DNA of 64,000 nucleotides from Saccharibacillus sacchari DSM 19268 (lineage in GTDB: Bacteria > Bacillota > Bacilli > Paenibacillales > Paenibacillaceae). Positions 1 through 8,167 of the stretch are shown piece by piece. The translations under genes and the position numbers were made by a program. Position 1 is the stretch's first letter. Every line of letters starts with the position of its first letter. The DNA is taken from the NCBI RefSeq assembly GCF_000585395.1, contig NZ_KK073875.1, positions 4,512,524 through 4,576,523 of the forward strand, given 5' to 3'. Under the pieces are notes generated by a model, which was not told the origin of the DNA, made no database searches, and was given only the letters and a program-made list of their open reading frames with translations.

Positions 1-45
1 GCCCCCCAGCTTGCAGAGTGCCTGCGCAAATGTATGTCCGTACAT
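1..45 (-). CDS. N-terminus of an unidentified protein (runs off left edge)
   Basis: On the minus strand an ATG at 45-43 is preceded by an AAGGGGTG-like ribosome binding site (51-60) and opens a frame of 15 codons with no stop before the window edge, reading MYGHTFAQALCKLGG. That is too little to recognise a family. It would be transcribed away from thrS, from a promoter in the 50-120 gap. The call rests only on start, ribosome binding site and open frame, so it may be fortuitous. Confidence 0.4.
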   Translation of the reverse strand, partial: MYGHTFAQALCKLGG

Positions 46-121
46 GGTTACACCCCTTTTAGGCGAATATCTTCGTAGCTTCATTCTAACCGCTGTCGGG
101 GGGTTCGTTCAAACTTTGTCC

Positions 122-150
122 TTGACCTTTCTCAAATTGCCCTCTATAAT
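122..150 (+). promoter_or_regulatory. Sigma-A promoter of the thrS T-box transcript
   Basis: TTGACC (122-127) and TATAAT (145-150) are separated by exactly 17 bp, a near-consensus vegetative promoter. Transcription would begin at about 157-160, just upstream of the T-box leader. Nothing else in the gap fits as well. Confidence 0.85.
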
Positions 151-156
151 CCAGTA

Positions 157-475
157 TCAATGAAACATTCGGCTTTGACCGAAGACAATATTCCCCGAGC
201 GCACCGTCCAGAGAAAGAAGCGATTGCTGAGAGCTTCTTCGGAGAGCGGCCCGGAATTACCCCTTCGCAGCCGCGAAAGCGAACGCCATGTCCGTTGCCG
301 ATCCTGAGTGGATCCGCACGATGGCCGGTAGCTTCCGCCGATTGATCCCCGTTACCGGATTCCAAGTAAGGGTCATGACGATTCATCGGAGCATCCGCTT
401 CGAAAGTCATGGCTGAATGAGGGTGGAACCACGAGCCGAGCGCACTCGTCCCTTTCCGGGAGAGTGTGCTTTTTG
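157..475 (+). promoter_or_regulatory. T-box riboswitch (threonine-type) of thrS
   Basis: The leader RNA between the promoter and thrS carries the T-box signature AGGGTGGAACCACG at 420-433, followed directly by a strong intrinsic terminator (stem 440-447 with 462-469, then a T run). Known T-boxes bind uncharged tRNA through a specifier codon in stem I and the tRNA 3' end at the T-box bulge, which favours the antiterminator. A GGAATTACC stretch at 253-261 could present ACC (Thr) as the specifier; that is inferred from position and the downstream gene. Expected effect: thrS is transcribed through when tRNA-Thr is uncharged. Confidence 0.92.
440..474 (+). terminator. T-box terminator hairpin
   Basis: GCGCACTC (440-447) pairs with GAGTGTGC (462-469), with extra CCC/GGG pairing inside, followed by TTTTT. 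It immediately follows the T-box sequence, which would pair in the competing antiterminator. Confidence 0.88.
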
Positions 476-531
476 CGTTTTCCGGAAGATCGTCTGCGCT
501 CGCCATCCCACAATACTTGGAGGAATGCAGC

Positions 532-2496
532 ATGTCTCAATTATCCAATCTTAACGTCAATTCCGGTTCGAACGATCGCGAACGAATTGACATCACTTTC
601 CCTAACGGCGATGTACGCCAGGTCTTATCCGGCATTTCGATTCTCGATATCGCCCGGTCCGCAGGAACTTCACTCGGCAAAAACGCGGTAGCCGCCCGTT
701 TGAACGGTCGTTTGGTCGATCTGTGCGAATCCGTGCAGGAGGACGCTTCGCTCAAAATTCTGCTTCCGGCAGATGAAGACAGTCTTCCGATCTATCGCCG
801 CAGCGCCGCCAATCTGCTTGCTCAGGCCGTGAAACGGTTGTACGGCGGCAATGCCGTGGTTCGGCTGGGAGACAGTCAGGTTGCCAAAGACGGCTTTTAT
901 TATGAATTCGAACTCCCTTCTGCGCTTTCCGCCGAAGACCTGCCCGCGATCGAACGCGAAATGCGGAAGATCGCCGAAGAGAATCTGCCGAGTCAGAGCC
1001 GGAAGATCAGCCGCGAGGAAGCGCTGGCTTTTTTCCGGGAGCGTAATGAATCTTACAAAGTCGAGCGGATCGAAGAATCCCAAGAGAGCTTGGAGTTTCG
1101 AATCTATGGGCAAGGCGAATTTGCGGACCTCTATCATGAACCGTTGCTTCCTTCCGCCGGACGGCTCAAAGCGTTCAAGCTGCTGAGCGTCGCCGGCGCT
1201 TATTGGAACGGCGACTCGGAGCGTCCGGTGCTTCAGCGGATTCAAGGTTCGGCCTTCCCGCGCAAAGAACAGCTCGACGAGCATCTGCTGCTGTTGGAAG
1301 AAGCCAAAAAGCGCGATCACCGCAAGCTGGGGCGCGAGTTGGAGCTGTTCATGTTTTCGGACGAAGCGCCGGGGATGCCTTTCTACTTGCCGAACGGGAT
1401 GTCGCTTCGTACAGAGCTTGAAAACTTCTCGCGGGGCGTGCAGCTTCGCAGCGGCTATGACGAGGTTCGCTCGCCGTTCATGATGAACCGCCGCCTGTGG
1501 GAAGAATCGGGGCACTGGGATCATTACAAAGACAATATGTATTTTTCCGAAGTGGATGACGAAGCCTTCGCGCTCAAGCCGATGAACTGTCCGGGACATA
1601 TGCTGATGTACAAAAACGAACTGCGTTCCTATCGCGATCTGCCGATCCGCATGATGGAGTTCGGTCAGGTGCATCGCCACGAATATTCCGGCGCGTTGAA
1701 CGGGCTGATGCGGGTGCGGACTTTTTGCCAGGATGATGCGCATTTGTTCGTACTGCCGAATCAGATCGAAGACGAGATCGGAAAAGTGATGGACCTGATC
1801 GACCGCATGTACCGCGTGTTCGGGTTCGACTACCGGATTGAATTGTCCACTCGTCCGGAGGATTCCATGGGTTCGGAAGAGCTGTGGGACGAAGCGGAAA
1901 ACGCGCTGCGACGCGTGCTGGAAGATCGCGGTGTCGACTATGTGCTGAATGAAGGCGACGGTGCCTTTTACGGGCCGAAGATCGATTACCATGTGTTGGA
2001 CGCGCTCGGACGCAGCTGGCAGTGCGGCACAATCCAGCTTGATTTTCAAATGCCGGAGAAGTTCGATCTGTGGTATATCGGCGAAGACGGCGGGAAGCAT
2101 CGTCCGGTCGTGATTCATAGAGCGATATACGGATCGATCGACCGCTTTATCGGTATCCTGATCGAGCATTACGCCGGAGCATTTCCGCTGTGGCTGGCCC
2201 CGGTACAGGTTCGCGTATTGCCGGTGTCCGCGCATTATGACGACTATGCGTTCGAGGTGCGGAAAATGCTGCGCGATGCCGGACTTCGGGTCGAAGCGGA
2301 CATCAGCGGGAACAAACTCGGCTACAAGATGCGGGCGGCGCAGCAGGAAAAGGTGCCTTACGTATTCGTGGTCGGGGAAAAGGAACGGGAATCCGGCAGC
2401 GTGAATATGCGGCGGTATAACGGGGATGAACAGGTGCTGATGTCGCTGGATGAAGCGATCGGAGCGTTATTGGAAGAAAATCGCGAGCGGCAATGA
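532..2496 (+). CDS. thrS: Threonyl-tRNA synthetase
   Basis: A 654-residue class II aminoacyl-tRNA synthetase that charges tRNA-Thr in the cytoplasm. Domains in order: N-terminal TGS fold (about 15-80), second additional/editing domain, catalytic core and C-terminal anticodon-binding domain. The core has the zinc-site context MNCPGHM, motif 2 around RTFCQDDAHLF, and IHRAIYGSIDRFIGILIEHY as motif 3. The start at 532 has an ideal GGAGG (519-523); the open frame extends 22 codons upstream, but that start lies inside the T-box terminator. Regulation is by the T-box immediately upstream. Firmicutes often carry two copies (thrS and thrZ), and which one this is cannot be told from sequence alone. A terminator follows at 2529. 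Confidence 0.95.
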   Translation: MSQLSNLNVNSGSNDRERIDITFPNGDVRQVLSGISILDIARSAGTSLGKNAVAARLNGRLVDLCESVQEDASLKILLPADEDSLPIYRRSAANLLAQAVKRLYGGNAVVRLGDSQVAKDGFYYEFELPSALSAEDLPAIEREMRKIAEENLPSQSRKISREEALAFFRERNESYKVERIEESQESLEFRIYGQGEFADLYHEPLLPSAGRLKAFKLLSVAGAYWNGDSERPVLQRIQGSAFPRKEQLDEHLLLLEEAKKRDHRKLGRELELFMFSDEAPGMPFYLPNGMSLRTELENFSRGVQLRSGYDEVRSPFMMNRRLWEESGHWDHYKDNMYFSEVDDEAFALKPMNCPGHMLMYKNELRSYRDLPIRMMEFGQVHRHEYSGALNGLMRVRTFCQDDAHLFVLPNQIEDEIGKVMDLIDRMYRVFGFDYRIELSTRPEDSMGSEELWDEAENALRRVLEDRGVDYVLNEGDGAFYGPKIDYHVLDALGRSWQCGTIQLDFQMPEKFDLWYIGEDGGKHRPVVIHRAIYGSIDRFIGILIEHYAGAFPLWLAPVQVRVLPVSAHYDDYAFEVRKMLRDAGLRVEADISGNKLGYKMRAAQQEKVPYVFVVGEKERESGSVNMRRYNGDEQVLMSLDEAIGALLEENRERQ

Positions 2497-2528
2497 CAAT
2501 CAGGCGTCCAACTAATAGGTAAATAAAA

Positions 2529-2566
2529 GGAAACGTTCAGGCTAATGCCCGAACGTTTCCTTTTTT
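2529..2566 (+). terminator. Intrinsic terminator after thrS
   Basis: GGAAACGTTC (2529-2538) pairs perfectly with GAACGTTTCC (2551-2560), followed by six T residues. Confidence 0.92.
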
Positions 2567-2608
2567 GATGTCCAAGTTATGCTTTCGAACGCCCGGGCAA
2601 TCCGGCTG

Positions 2609-3724
2609 TTAAGCGCCCGGCTTTCTGCGCATCAGAAAGTCGGTCTGCGCATTCGCCAATTCGGAATTGGCCTGCTTCAGTTGCTCCAACGTGGTCGCCG
2701 TTTCCAACACTCGTTCCGCTTTGCGCAGCGCGCGGCGAAGATCGCCGAACGCCGACTGCGGATACTGGCCCGGCCCGATTCCTTTCGGCGCGTCCATCGT
2801 TTTCCATACGATTGCGATACCGTTCTTCAGTTTTACGTATTCTTCGCTATTTTCGATCGGGCTGTTACGTTTCAATTCGTCGACCAACTTCGCATATCTG
2901 ACGTCCAGATTGCCCTGAGCCATCTTCACTTGGTTGGAATCGGAATTGCTGTTGACCAGTTGTTCCAATAAGGACGCGGCTTGCTCGAAAGCTTGAACGG
3001 AATTCGCGTGATTGCCCGCATTTCCGCTGATCGCGGCAAGTCTGGCTTGAATATCCGCACGGTATTTCGACGCGGATTGCAAATAAGGAGCCGGATCGTA
3101 CACATACAGTTTTTTCGCTTGAACGACTTTCGGGAGATAGACTTCTTTGAAGGCCCGGATGTAACTGCCTTTCTCCTGCCAGCCCAAGTCTTCGGCATAT
3201 TTTTGCGCATCCCATACGGCATGCAGCACAGCGCGGTCGGAAACCGACAGCTTGCTTTCGTCCTCGCCGATACTGCTATGGTAATACAATACGTATTCCG
3301 ATGTCGCGAACGTTTTGGAAATTTGACCGTCAAGGATGTAGAAATCGATAAAATCGTTCAGCGCTTTTTCGTAATCTTGCCGGATGGCCGATAATTCCGC
3401 CTGTGAAGCTTCTGGATCAAGCGCCGCGACGTAAGCTTTATTTTGAAGGGCGATCAGATCGTGGTAGCGGTAAGAATCGGGATCGTAAGTATACGTTTGC
3501 GTGAGGTAGAAGGTCTGCTCTCTTTTCAAATTCAATCCAATCAGCTCAGCCCGGATTGAGTCGTTCAAGTAAGCAAGGGGGATCGTGGCCTGCGAAGAAA
3601 CGATCGGTTCGTCTGCTTGCACGTCTGCTTGCACGGCTGATGGCTGAACACCAAATCCTCCTAGGCCGACAGTGACCGCAAGCGCAACGGCGGACGTACG
3701 TACGAAACGTTTGTTGATTTTCAT
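2609..3724 (-). CDS. Secreted coiled protein with C-terminal GQYP-type domain, copy 1
   Basis: A 371-residue exported protein of unknown function. Residues 1-34 form a Sec signal peptide (K/R-rich start, hydrophobic stretch, cut near VQA-D). The body is mostly alpha-helical. The last ~60 residues carry a motif of the form GxxPGQYPxSAFGxLxxALxxAxxxLE...L..A...F, which resembles FIVAR-type surface modules by pattern only. The same C-terminal module occurs in the genes at 3836 and 23778, so this is a paralogous family. The start has a GGAAGAG-type ribosome binding site about 12 nt upstream. It lies 111 bp downstream of copy 2 on the same strand, separated by a terminator, so the two are probably separate units. 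A role at the cell surface is inferred. Confidence 0.8.
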   Translation of the reverse strand: MKINKRFVRTSAVALAVTVGLGGFGVQPSAVQADVQADEPIVSSQATIPLAYLNDSIRAELIGLNLKREQTFYLTQTYTYDPDSYRYHDLIALQNKAYVAALDPEASQAELSAIRQDYEKALNDFIDFYILDGQISKTFATSEYVLYYHSSIGEDESKLSVSDRAVLHAVWDAQKYAEDLGWQEKGSYIRAFKEVYLPKVVQAKKLYVYDPAPYLQSASKYRADIQARLAAISGNAGNHANSVQAFEQAASLLEQLVNSNSDSNQVKMAQGNLDVRYAKLVDELKRNSPIENSEEYVKLKNGIAIVWKTMDAPKGIGPGQYPQSAFGDLRRALRKAERVLETATTLEQLKQANSELANAQTDFLMRRKPGA

Positions 3725-3764
3725 ATAAAATGTTCTCTTCCTTATTTAGTATCTTGTCAGCGCG

Positions 3765-3800
3765 AAAAGCCCATTCCTTCGCACTACGAAAGAACGGGCT
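3765..3800 (-). terminator. Terminator after secreted protein copy 2
   Basis: On the minus strand AGCCCGTTCTTTCG pairs (with G-U wobbles) with CGAAGGAATGGGCT, followed by TTTT. It lies between the two paralogous secreted-protein genes. Confidence 0.7.
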
Positions 3801-3835
3801 GAATTTCCGGGGAGTGAAAGCAGAACGGAAACCAA

Positions 3836-5020
3836 TTACGAGTTGCGGCTGCTTTTGAATTTGGAGACGGCCTCGGCCAGATCCGAACGGGCTTCTTTGA
3901 CCTGCTCCGCCGTCGTGGATTTCTCCAGCGCGCGTTCGGCTTTGCCGATCGCCCGTTTTAACGTCCCGACCGATGAAGCGCCGTATTGGCCTTTTTCTTT
4001 GCCGGTCGGCGAATCCAGTAAAGGTTCAGCCGTCTTAATCTCCGCTGCCAATGTCAGACCTTCGTTCAGCGCGGCATACGTGGTCTCGACGCCTGATTGC
4101 GCGGCATCCAGCTCGTTTTTGCCGGATGTCCGGTCAAGAATCGCTTCGAGAGCGGCTGCGGACGTATCATAAGCTTCGCGCAAGTCCTCTACCAGATCCT
4201 CGTCAACGTTTTCCGTGCGTGCTTTGATGTTTGCTTCGTACTGTTTCAACACGGACGTATAATCGGACGCGCGGAACGCCGTAATATCGTTCGCTTCCGA
4301 TTCGCGCAGCAGGAACTGCTTATACGCGGACAGCGCGCCGTCTTTCGTGGAGTCTGCCGACAATTTGTTCTGTGCTTCAGCTATGCCTTGCAGAATAAGA
4401 GCTCCGGCTGTGTTGCTAGCAGTTTTGCTTTTGGTGTCCGCCAGCAGTTTTTTTACCGTATTCGCATTGCTGATCGCTTCGCCGTTGTAACGGTCCAGCG
4501 CTTCTTCCAGCTTGCGGGACGTAGCGTAGATCCGGTCTGTAGGCGCGCTTGGATCAGCCAATACTTCAACGGCCCGGTTGCGGGTCTCCGTCAAAGTCGC
4601 ATATGCCTTTTCCGATGAATCCAACGGGAAATGCTCGACCGCACGCAGCGTCATGACTTCAAGATCGATTAACGCGGCACGAGTCGCGGTAACCGAAGAT
4701 TTTTTAGGATCGACAGAGATGACGGGCAGGTACACTTCCGCATTGCCGACTTTGGTAACGGATGTCGATGTGGAAGCCGTGCGAACCGCAGCCTTGGTCG
4801 TTGAAGCACTGACTGACGCGGTTGCGGATGTTGCTGCGCTTGATGCCGAACTAGTCTTGGTGCTTGCCGCTTGATCGGCCGGAGCCGCGACTTTGGCCTC
4901 CGATTCCGGTGAACCGTCTGCAAAAATATGAGGCACCGCATACACGCCGCCCGCCAATACCGCAGTCGCCACGACCGCCGCTGACCATTTCCTTGCGTGA
5001 CTTGATGTTTTCTTTTCCAT
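3836..5020 (-). CDS. Secreted Ser/Thr/Ala-rich coiled protein with GQY-type C-terminal domain, copy 2
   Basis: A 394-residue exported protein of unknown function. The N-terminus has a positively charged stretch and hydrophobic core (about 10-33, ending HIFA-D), then a low-complexity Ser/Thr/Ala linker (about 40-95) typical of wall-spanning segments, then helical repeats. The C-terminal ~60 residues (KGQYGASSVGTLKRAIGKAE and following) match the end modules of the genes at 2609 and 23778. The ATG has an ideal AGGAGG 8 nt upstream. No LPXTG or SLH anchor is visible, so it is either secreted free or held non-covalently. Family membership is seen in sequence; the surface role is inference. Confidence 0.8.
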   Translation of the reverse strand: MEKKTSSHARKWSAAVVATAVLAGGVYAVPHIFADGSPESEAKVAAPADQAASTKTSSASSAATSATASVSASTTKAAVRTASTSTSVTKVGNAEVYLPVISVDPKKSSVTATRAALIDLEVMTLRAVEHFPLDSSEKAYATLTETRNRAVEVLADPSAPTDRIYATSRKLEEALDRYNGEAISNANTVKKLLADTKSKTASNTAGALILQGIAEAQNKLSADSTKDGALSAYKQFLLRESEANDITAFRASDYTSVLKQYEANIKARTENVDEDLVEDLREAYDTSAAALEAILDRTSGKNELDAAQSGVETTYAALNEGLTLAAEIKTAEPLLDSPTGKEKGQYGASSVGTLKRAIGKAERALEKSTTAEQVKEARSDLAEAVSKFKSSRNS

Positions 5021-5085
5021 GTGAACGCCTCCTATGTACAGCAGTATGGTTCTACCTCCTTTAAACCATTGAAGCGTTAACGAAT

Positions 5086-5120
5086 CGAAAAAAAGCCCCT
5101 CTTTTGAAAAAGAGCGGGTT
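5086..5120 (-). terminator. Intrinsic terminator, minus strand
   Basis: Read on the minus strand, AACCCGCTCTTTT and AAAAGAGGGGCTT form a stem followed by a long T run. It could be a second stop for transcripts coming from the peptide gene at 5473. Confidence 0.75.
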
Positions 5121-5406
5121 AAGGAAGAGAGTTAGTTTGGGTGGATTAGGGTTGGGAATTTTTCGAAGATTGGGGCTAGGCTGGTGAAGACGTTTTTTAT
5201 TAATATACCTATTGGCGACTTTACTGAATACTCTGCATATTTAAGAGCTGCATGTAATTTTTTTGCTTATAGCGGTAAAAGGCCATATCGATACAAATAT
5301 CTGCTTAGATAATAGCTTTTCTCCAACTTCAAACATGAATCTTCCCTTTTAAAAATTACGTAAAGTTATGACTCTCAATCTGAGCCTTACTATAATTCAA
5401 TACATA

Positions 5407-5434
5407 ACAAAAAAGCCGGCAAAATACCACCGGC
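5407..5434 (-). terminator. Terminator of the regulator/pro-peptide operon
   Basis: Minus-strand GCCGG...CCGGC stem (5415-5419 with 5430-5434) followed by TTTTTT, 39 bp after the stop of the pro-peptide gene. Confidence 0.85.
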
Positions 5435-5472
5435 GATAACTAGGTTGAAAATTATTAAACATCAAGAAAAAT

Positions 5473-5646
5473 TTAAAAACTTCCGATACCGCCGCCACCA
5501 GGACCTTTTAATGTTATAGAAGGACTGATAACTTTCTGCGATTCACTTGTATCGTTTGATGAGACTTGAACATTCCCCAATAGAGCACTTGAAACAACCA
5601 ACCCAGCCAAGCTAGTAAAGATCCATTTGGAAATCATTTTTTTCAT
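5473..5646 (-). CDS. Secreted signalling pro-peptide (RRNPP / AloP-like), 57 aa
   Basis: A small gene on the minus strand starting 2 nt after the stop of the TPR regulator, so the two are translationally coupled; AGGTGG in the regulator's last codons acts as its ribosome binding site. The product starts MKKMISKWIFTSLAGLVV (charged start plus hydrophobic core, an export signal to about residue 24), continues with a polar Ser/Thr region, and ends KGPGGGGIGSF. This layout (regulator with TPR repeats, then a short exported precursor with the mature peptide at its C-terminus) is that of RRNPP quorum systems such as Phr, PapR and the Paenibacillus AloR-AloP pairs. The mature peptide would be cut from the last 5-10 residues, re-imported by Opp and bound by the regulator. 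Processing and import are family knowledge; the exact mature form is unknown. Confidence 0.8.
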   Translation of the reverse strand: MKKMISKWIFTSLAGLVVSSALLGNVQVSSNDTSESQKVISPSITLKGPGGGGIGSF

Positions 5647-5648
5647 TA

Positions 5649-7019
5649 TTATACTTCCACCTTTCGCAACATTTCTATATAACTCTTTTTTTGTACCAAT
5701 GAGGCAAATTTTCTGTTCCGTTCAAATAGAGAAATACATTTCATGAAAGTGTCTTTATCATTAATTTTAATTGCTACATTTAAAGCTTTCAATAGATAAC
5801 TATGTGCATTTTGGTAAAATACTTTATTGAAAAAGTAAAGAGTTAATTCATAACATATATCTTTATAACGGTTTAATTGATGAATCTTTTTATAATGTGA
5901 AGTTTCATTTAACTGTTGCTCCATTTGTTTTTCAAACTTCTCCAGAATATGATCAATGTCTAAATCATATAAGTTAGCTGCTTGTGAAATGAATAGAAAG
6001 CTCACAAGTGTTTCAGACGGATTAGATTTCAAGAATTCAACACACTTTTTCAAATACAACTCTGTATTTTTACCTGATAGAAGTTCAATGTGTATCTTAT
6101 TTTGTTTGGAAAAATCAGAAATTTTTTCTACATATTTAAATCCGCTCTCATCCAATCCTTCAAACCAACTTAAATCTTCATACAATTTATTGTATTCAAG
6201 AGCACCTGCAAAATCACCTTTACGAAATAAAATAGTTTCCATACTCAAAAAACCGTAACCGTAATAAACGATTAGTGGATTTTCTGAAGCTATACCAAAC
6301 AGAACCTTTTTTTCGCATTTCCCTTGTTTGTACAAATTATAAATTTTAGTAGAAAAACTGACTAATTCTCTCGAGTAATATTCTGCTTTATCTAACTTTT
6401 CTAACATGAAATACACATCAAACAATCTCATCAACCCATCCAACCGATGATGATCCGGCAGCTTTTCGCAAAACGGTTCGAACTCGATCGCGGCCCGCAA
6501 ATTCTGTTCATTATCTTCCCCCAGAGCCGCACGGAACAACCGATAATGACTGACTGCCAAACGCTCCGACTGGTGGTACTTCTCGTTCTGCACGATACAC
6601 TGGTAGAACACGGCCGATTCTTTGATCTTTCCGCTCGTATACAGGGCTTCTCCGATCTCGAAAATCATTTCCAATTGCTTAAGGTCTTCCAGCAACCGGG
6701 ACAGCACTTTTGCGATACAATCGATTCGGTCCAGCTCGGCAGAGCGGATTAAGAAAGGTTCTACGCGGCGGCGATTCGGCCTTCCGTCGTAGAAACACTC
6801 ATCAATGTACAACTCGAACATCCAACCTTCCTCGTGTCCGAGCGCCTTTCCGATCCGTTCTAACTGGTTGAGCGAAATGGGCTTGGGAGGATTGCTGTTC
6901 AATATTGCGCTGAAAATGCCACGGTTGATTCCCGACCATTCGCCGAACTCTGAAAAATTCATTCCCATTCCTGCGATCCCTCTTTCAATTTCGGAACGCA
7001 GCGTCATCGTCATTTCCAT
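5649..7019 (-). CDS. RRNPP-type peptide-responsive transcriptional regulator (HTH + TPR, AloR/AimR-like)
   Basis: A 456-residue cytoplasmic regulator. Residues 1-60 form a helix-turn-helix domain (LRSEIERGIAGMGMNFSEFG, then a GINRGIFSAILN recognition region). The remainder is a long array of TPR-like helical pairs with many Tyr/Phe/Leu at packing positions, the usual peptide-binding part of RRNPP proteins. ATG 7019 is preferred: GAGG lies 7 nt upstream, whereas the GTG at 7025 overlaps the ribosome binding site. It is followed after 2 nt by its pro-peptide gene. The C-terminal two thirds is clearly AT-richer than the first part and the surrounding genes, suggesting transfer or relaxed composition. 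Targets are not visible; autoregulation is likely by analogy. Confidence 0.85.
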   Translation of the reverse strand: MEMTMTLRSEIERGIAGMGMNFSEFGEWSGINRGIFSAILNSNPPKPISLNQLERIGKALGHEEGWMFELYIDECFYDGRPNRRRVEPFLIRSAELDRIDCIAKVLSRLLEDLKQLEMIFEIGEALYTSGKIKESAVFYQCIVQNEKYHQSERLAVSHYRLFRAALGEDNEQNLRAAIEFEPFCEKLPDHHRLDGLMRLFDVYFMLEKLDKAEYYSRELVSFSTKIYNLYKQGKCEKKVLFGIASENPLIVYYGYGFLSMETILFRKGDFAGALEYNKLYEDLSWFEGLDESGFKYVEKISDFSKQNKIHIELLSGKNTELYLKKCVEFLKSNPSETLVSFLFISQAANLYDLDIDHILEKFEKQMEQQLNETSHYKKIHQLNRYKDICYELTLYFFNKVFYQNAHSYLLKALNVAIKINDKDTFMKCISLFERNRKFASLVQKKSYIEMLRKVEV

Positions 7020-7417
7020 CTCCACACCTCTTTCGCTTCAAAGCCGTTTCCTGTATATACCAGTTGACTATTATATTTTTCTCAAAATGCAAGATAAACA
7101 CTAAATCCTTCCCTTACAATTAATTTACAATATACAGAATAAATAAACATCGGTCAATTTCTTTTTGCACCCATTTTTGAACAATACTTGAATGATTTAA
7201 ATCAAGCAGAAACAAGGATTTTAAAATGGAAATTTACTTTCCAGAATGACCGGACAGTCATGTATTTAAATTCATAATTTTGATAATTGTATTCGGCTAG
7301 TAATAATGAAAAATAAGACTTTTGGTATTTTTGTGAGGGTTCAGCAATCTTTTACTCATAACGTAACTTTTCTGGAACAAAATTCGTCGGATAGATAATG
7401 GGAGAGGAGGAGTATTT
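7020..7417. other. AT-rich intergenic region between regulator and lipoprotein genes
   Basis: About 400 bp of AT-rich DNA that must hold the divergent promoters of the RRNPP operon and the lipoprotein. A TATAAT on the minus strand at about 7069-7074 could be the -10 box of the regulator promoter, but no good -35 is seen at 17 bp. No gene recognised. Confidence 0.45.
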
Positions 7418-7849
7418 CTGCATAGATCTGTTCTTTTTCAAAATCAGAATTTTCGGATCATTCTGATCCTCGTTTTTTCAATGACGCTAACGGGATGCAA
7501 AGAAGTAAACTCTTCGCAACCTAACGGCGGAGTCTCGATCTCTTCGACTACGGCTACCCCACCTAATGACGAGCAAGACGAGGATGCGAAAATCCGCGAG
7601 ATTGCCTGGGACAGCTTAAGCGCTCGCCAACAAGAATCCGTACAAGGAAATTGGAAAACGGCTGAAGTTGAACGGCTCCAAGGAAACTCGATCTGGTACG
7701 GAATTGCGATGGATGAGCAAAGTACGCAAATACCGGATCAAGTGATTCTGGTGACCTTTAATACGACCCAAGATCAGTTGCTGGGTCCGTTGGTTATTTA
7801 TATCGATGCCGAGAGCGAGGAGCGTATCGGAGTAGGCGTTCGCGAGTAA
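7418..7849 (+). CDS. Small lipoprotein, apparent CTG start
   Basis: An exported lipoprotein of about 143 residues, function unknown. The lipobox LTGC sits right after a hydrophobic segment (FRIILILVFSMTLTGC). The only ATG in frame (7481) falls inside the signal peptide and would leave just MTLTGC, too short for export. A strong GGAGAGGAGGAG (7401-7412) instead points at CTG 7418, giving a normal signal peptide; no ATG, GTG or TTG in frame lies nearby. The mature part has a Ser/Pro/Asp-rich linker and then a compact domain with DQVILVTFNT and ending GVGVRE. A terminator follows at 7861. The lipoprotein nature is well supported; the start codon is inferred. Confidence 0.7.
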   Translation: MHRSVLFQNQNFRIILILVFSMTLTGCKEVNSSQPNGGVSISSTTATPPNDEQDEDAKIREIAWDSLSARQQESVQGNWKTAEVERLQGNSIWYGIAMDEQSTQIPDQVILVTFNTTQDQLLGPLVIYIDAESEERIGVGVRE

Positions 7850-7860
7850 AACGACGATGA

Positions 7861-7892
7861 AAGCCCTCATTCCGCCAAGGAATCGAGGGCTT
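7861..7892. terminator. Bidirectional terminator between convergent genes
   Basis: AAGCCCTC-ATTCC and GGAATCGAGGGCTT form a stem between the convergent lipoprotein gene and the small gene at 7911. T runs are short on both sides. Confidence 0.65.
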
Positions 7893-7910
7893 ATCCGCTA
7901 TTGAACGTGT

Positions 7911-8087
7911 TCAGTTCTTTTTCGAATCGGCATCCTGTTCGTCATGATGAGACTCCGCTTGCGACAGTACCGATCCTGCGAGCGATTTGGTATTTTTTTC
8001 GGCCTCTTTATCGTGAAGAACTTTGGAAGCCAGCGCCGTCATCTTTTTTGAGGAATGCTTGCCGTCATGGGCATTGGAATTGGGCAT
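7911..8087 (-). CDS. Small conserved-looking hydrophilic protein, 58 aa
   Basis: ATG 8087 has an excellent GGAGGTGAT 6 nt upstream; the open frame extends upstream but without a ribosome binding site. The product is very polar (MPNSNAHDGKHSSKKMTALA to the end DEQDADSKKN) with a helical centre (TALASKVLHD, KSLAGSVLSQAE). It resembles the small spore- or stress-associated proteins common in Bacillales by composition only. No function is assigned. Confidence 0.65.
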   Translation of the reverse strand: MPNSNAHDGKHSSKKMTALASKVLHDKEAEKNTKSLAGSVLSQAESHHDEQDADSKKN

Positions 8088-8167
8088 CCGTATCACCTCC
8101 ATAGTGTGGAAGTAACCGGAATGACGGGAGAGGAAACAGGCGGACATAAAGTGCGGTTCCGCATGCG

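Larger units (their letters stand above)
5021..5472. other. Intergenic stretch with two terminators, otherwise featureless
   Basis: A gap of about 450 bp, AT-richer than its flanks. It holds two minus-strand terminators (5086-5120 and 5407-5434). I see no convincing open frame with a ribosome binding site in 5121-5400. Confidence 0.6.

Noticed and set aside
144..533. 129-codon minus-strand frame across the T-box leader
   Set aside because: It overlaps a well-supported promoter, T-box and terminator and has no ribosome binding site.
670..2235. Long minus-strand open frame antisense to thrS
   Set aside because: It mirrors the codon pattern of thrS, has no ribosome binding site or recognisable domain, and thrS is unambiguous.
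2609..5020. Tandem duplication of one gene
   Set aside because: The two proteins align only in the C-terminal module and differ elsewhere, so this is a family with a shared module rather than a recent duplication.
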